Shown piece after piece: positions 62,530 to 64,000 of a stretch of 64,000 bases of DNA (positions within the stretch are counted from its first letter, which is position 1; the number at the start of each line of letters is the position of its first letter). The stretch is from Leucobacter sp. cx-42 (lineage in GTDB: Bacteria; Actinomycetota; Actinomycetes; Actinomycetales; Microbacteriaceae): NCBI RefSeq assembly GCF_014529985.1, contig NZ_JACVMU010000012.1:27677-91676 (forward strand). The letters run 5' to 3'. Under the pieces are notes generated by a model. The model was not told where the DNA came from. It ran no database searches and saw only the letters and a program-made list of their open reading frames with translations. The translations under genes were made by a program, and so were the position numbers.

Positions 62530-62630
62530 CACCTCAACCCCTCGAGACGGGGCCTTTCTCCCGAGATGACCACTTTCTTTCGCCAGAAAGTGCGTGTTTC
62601 GAGAGAATCGCCCTGTTTCGAGGGGTTGAG
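62530..62630. repeat. Dispersed palindromic repeat, copy D
   Basis: This is the most regular copy. ACCTCAACCCCTCGAGAC at the left pairs with GTTTCGAGGGGTTGAG at the right. The centre has ACTTTCT and AGAAAGT arms around TTCGCC, with CTTTCTCCCGAGATGACC inside the left half. It begins 11 nt after the pepP stop. Confidence 0.88.
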
Positions 62631-62676
62631 TCGTTGAACGGCCGTTTGGTATCGGGCCCACAAAGCCCGAGCAAAA

Positions 62677-62712
62677 CTCCTCGAAACAGGCGGTTTCTGC
62701 CGAGATCAGCCC
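62677..62712 (-). repeat. Repeat fragment cut by the IS30 element
   Basis: CTCGAAACAGGCGG and TTTCTGCCGAGATCAGCCC match the start of the reverse complement of copy B. The match stops where the insertion sequence begins, so the element probably jumped into this copy. A 5-bp stem lies just before it (62653-62669). Confidence 0.7.
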
Positions 62713-62742
62713 GGCGGTTTCAGAGGGTGAGTGCAACACCTG
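62713..62742 (+). repeat. Left terminal inverted repeat of the IS30 element
   Basis: The 30 bases starting GGCGGTTTCAG match the reverse complement of 63971-64000 at 28 positions. Confidence 0.9.
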
Positions 62743-62775
62743 TCCATAACCAGGACAGGAAGCACTCACCCTCTC

Positions 62776-63993
62776 ATGCGCCACTACCCACTCACCATTC
62801 GCGCCCACGCACTCACCCTTCTCATCAACGGGAAACCGAGTGACGAGGCCAGTAAGACCCTAGGCATTCCACGTTCCTCGGTCCTGCGATGGGCAAAACT
62901 TGCTGGTATGACCTTCAACACCGGGCGAGGACACGGACTCAACCAGCCTTCCTCGCTCGACACGTTTCCCATGTCCGGGCCTGGGCGAAGACTGACCACG
63001 ATCGACCGAGCCCGTATCCAGGCAGGACTGGAACACGGGTTCTCGATCAGGCGTATCGCCCGCATGATCAATGCTTCCCCGTCAACCGTGTCAAGGGAGA
63101 TACGTCGGGCAAGCCTGGCCGGGAGAACTGACACCCTGTATGACGCGACTCTCGCGCACCATTACGCGGGTCTGCGTCGAGCACGCCCGAAACCACGGAA
63201 ACTCGACCAAGAGCCTATGCTCCGGCGTATCGTGGTGGAAGAGTTAAACGATCGGCTGTCTCCCCAACAAATCGCGGGCAGGCTCCGGAAAATGTTCCCC
63301 ACGCACCCGGAGCTGTACGTGTCACACGAAACGATCTATCAAGCCTTGTACGTGCAAGGCAAAGGCGCACTCAGGCACGAACTCTCGGTCGAGAAAGCCA
63401 TCAGGTCAGGACGCACGAGCCGGCTCCCGCGGTCCAAACTTCCCAAGCGTTCCAGCCGGCCCTGGCTCGAAGGAGCCAGGTTGAGTGACCGGCCAGCAGA
63501 AGCCGCGGATCGGGCAGTGCCAGGGCATTGGGAAGGCGACCTGGTTGTGGGTCCGGGGAACTCGGGTTTGGTGACGCTGGTGGAACGGGCATCCAGGTTC
63601 GCGTTGATCGCGAAGCTGCCAGGTAGCCGGGATTCAGAGACTGTGACGGGTGTGCTGCAGCGTCTCATGGAAGGACTCCCGCTGGCGTTGAAAGCGACTC
63701 TGACGTGGGACCAGGGTGCTGAAATGGCGAAGCATGCCCAGTTCACTGTCGCGTCAGGGGTGCCCGTGTTTTTCTGTGACCCGCACTCGCCTTGGCAGCG
63801 GGGCTCGAACGAGAACCTGAATGGTTTGATCCGGGACTATTACCCGAAGTCTACGAACTTCAACGAGATCAGCGAGGCTGAGATTCTGTTTATGCAGAAC
63901 CAGCTCAATCGTCGCCCTCGGCAGACTTTGGAGTTTGCAACACCTGCTGAGACACTGAGTGAGTATCTCGCAGGTGTTGCACTCACCGTCTGA
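62776..63993 (+). CDS. IS30-family transposase
   Basis: The 405-residue transposase has two N-terminal helix-turn-helix regions (SKTLGIPRSSVLRWAKLAG and FSIRRIARMINASPSTVSREIRR, the latter IS30-typical) and a DDE core: Asp in HWEGDLVVG, Asp in TWDQGAEM and Glu in SNENLNGLIRDYYPK. ATG at 62776 is used; a GTG at 62731 inside the left repeat is in frame but less likely. The stop lies within the right inverted repeat. The gene looks intact. Confidence 0.93.
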   Translation: MRHYPLTIRAHALTLLINGKPSDEASKTLGIPRSSVLRWAKLAGMTFNTGRGHGLNQPSSLDTFPMSGPGRRLTTIDRARIQAGLEHGFSIRRIARMINASPSTVSREIRRASLAGRTDTLYDATLAHHYAGLRRARPKPRKLDQEPMLRRIVVEELNDRLSPQQIAGRLRKMFPTHPELYVSHETIYQALYVQGKGALRHELSVEKAIRSGRTSRLPRSKLPKRSSRPWLEGARLSDRPAEAADRAVPGHWEGDLVVGPGNSGLVTLVERASRFALIAKLPGSRDSETVTGVLQRLMEGLPLALKATLTWDQGAEMAKHAQFTVASGVPVFFCDPHSPWQRGSNENLNGLIRDYYPKSTNFNEISEAEILFMQNQLNRRPRQTLEFATPAETLSEYLAGVALTV

Positions 63994-64000
63994 GACCGCC
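63971..64000 (-). repeat. Right terminal inverted repeat of the IS30 element
   Basis: The last 30 bases of the window are the inverted partner of 62713-62742. The transposase stop codon overlaps it. Confidence 0.88.

Larger units (their letters stand above)
62713..64000 (+). mobile_element. IS30-family insertion sequence
   Basis: The 1288-bp element is bounded by 30-bp terminal inverted repeats that differ at two positions and encodes one intact transposase. Its right end coincides with the end of the window, so the target duplication cannot be checked. It interrupts a copy of the dispersed palindromic repeat. Confidence 0.9.

Noticed and set aside
1..64000. CRISPR array or defence island
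   Set aside because: The dispersed repeats are far apart and imperfect, no regularly spaced repeat-spacer units or cas genes are present, and helicase-nuclease genes fit AdnA/AdnB.

Overview
The window is high-GC DNA typical of an actinobacterium, most likely Microbacteriaceae and perhaps Leucobacter or a close relative (inferred from gene content, not from a search). Pointers are the actinobacterial small proteins DUF2469, DUF3039 and DUF3107, a UPF0182 membrane protein, the AdnA-AdnB end-resection pair, the ImuA'-ImuB-DnaE2 mutasome, and many genes with a -10-like hexamer only 6-7 nt before the start codon, which suggests leaderless transcription.

0-10 kb: end of a membrane protein, xerC, an M23 peptidase, DUF2469, then an SOS mutagenesis operon (imuA'-imuB-dnaE2) behind a perfect LexA box, then pncB. 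10-18 kb: DUF3039, an ABC exporter (ATPase plus permease) and a cell-wall glycopolymer cluster with two CDP-glycerol-type transferases (one a double-domain protein) around a GT2 glycosyltransferase. 18-23.4 kb: an HtrA-like protease, a large anchored surface protein with a thioester-like N-terminal domain, and two identical initiator tRNA genes bracketing a small opposite-strand gene. 23.4-28.4 kb: a nitrogen-compound cluster (agmatine deiminase, TetR regulator and NCS1 permease on one strand, a divergent amidase on the other) with a palindromic operator in the shared promoter region. 28.4-50 kb: a mostly conserved actinobacterial block: UPF0182, PDZ/Lon-like protease, zincin-like protein, cyclodehydratase-like protein, UvrD2-like helicase, NudC-like hydrolase, phosphotransferase-like protein, adnB, adnA, DUF3107, rlmC, ferritin-like protein and a DEAD-box helicase. 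50-51.4 kb: a lower-GC island with one membrane protein and a nest of repeats. 51.4-56.1 kb: an Lrp regulator divergent from an aromatic-type aminotransferase, followed by a TrpXYZ-like ABC importer. 56.3-60.2 kb: a NarL-type two-component system divergent from a MacB/FtsX-type ABC exporter. 60.2-64 kb: a PHP phosphoesterase, aminopeptidase P and a complete IS30-family element reaching the last base.

The most unusual feature not explained by genes is a dispersed family of about 100-bp imperfect palindromes. Four near-complete copies and two clear fragments were found, all intergenic, and at least three of the full copies lie between convergent genes. One fragment is cut by the IS30 element. 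Other points of interest are probable loss of catalytic or metal-binding residues in the NudC-like protein, the phosphotransferase-like protein and the thioester-like domain, and the pairing of agmatine deiminase with an amidase-signature enzyme.
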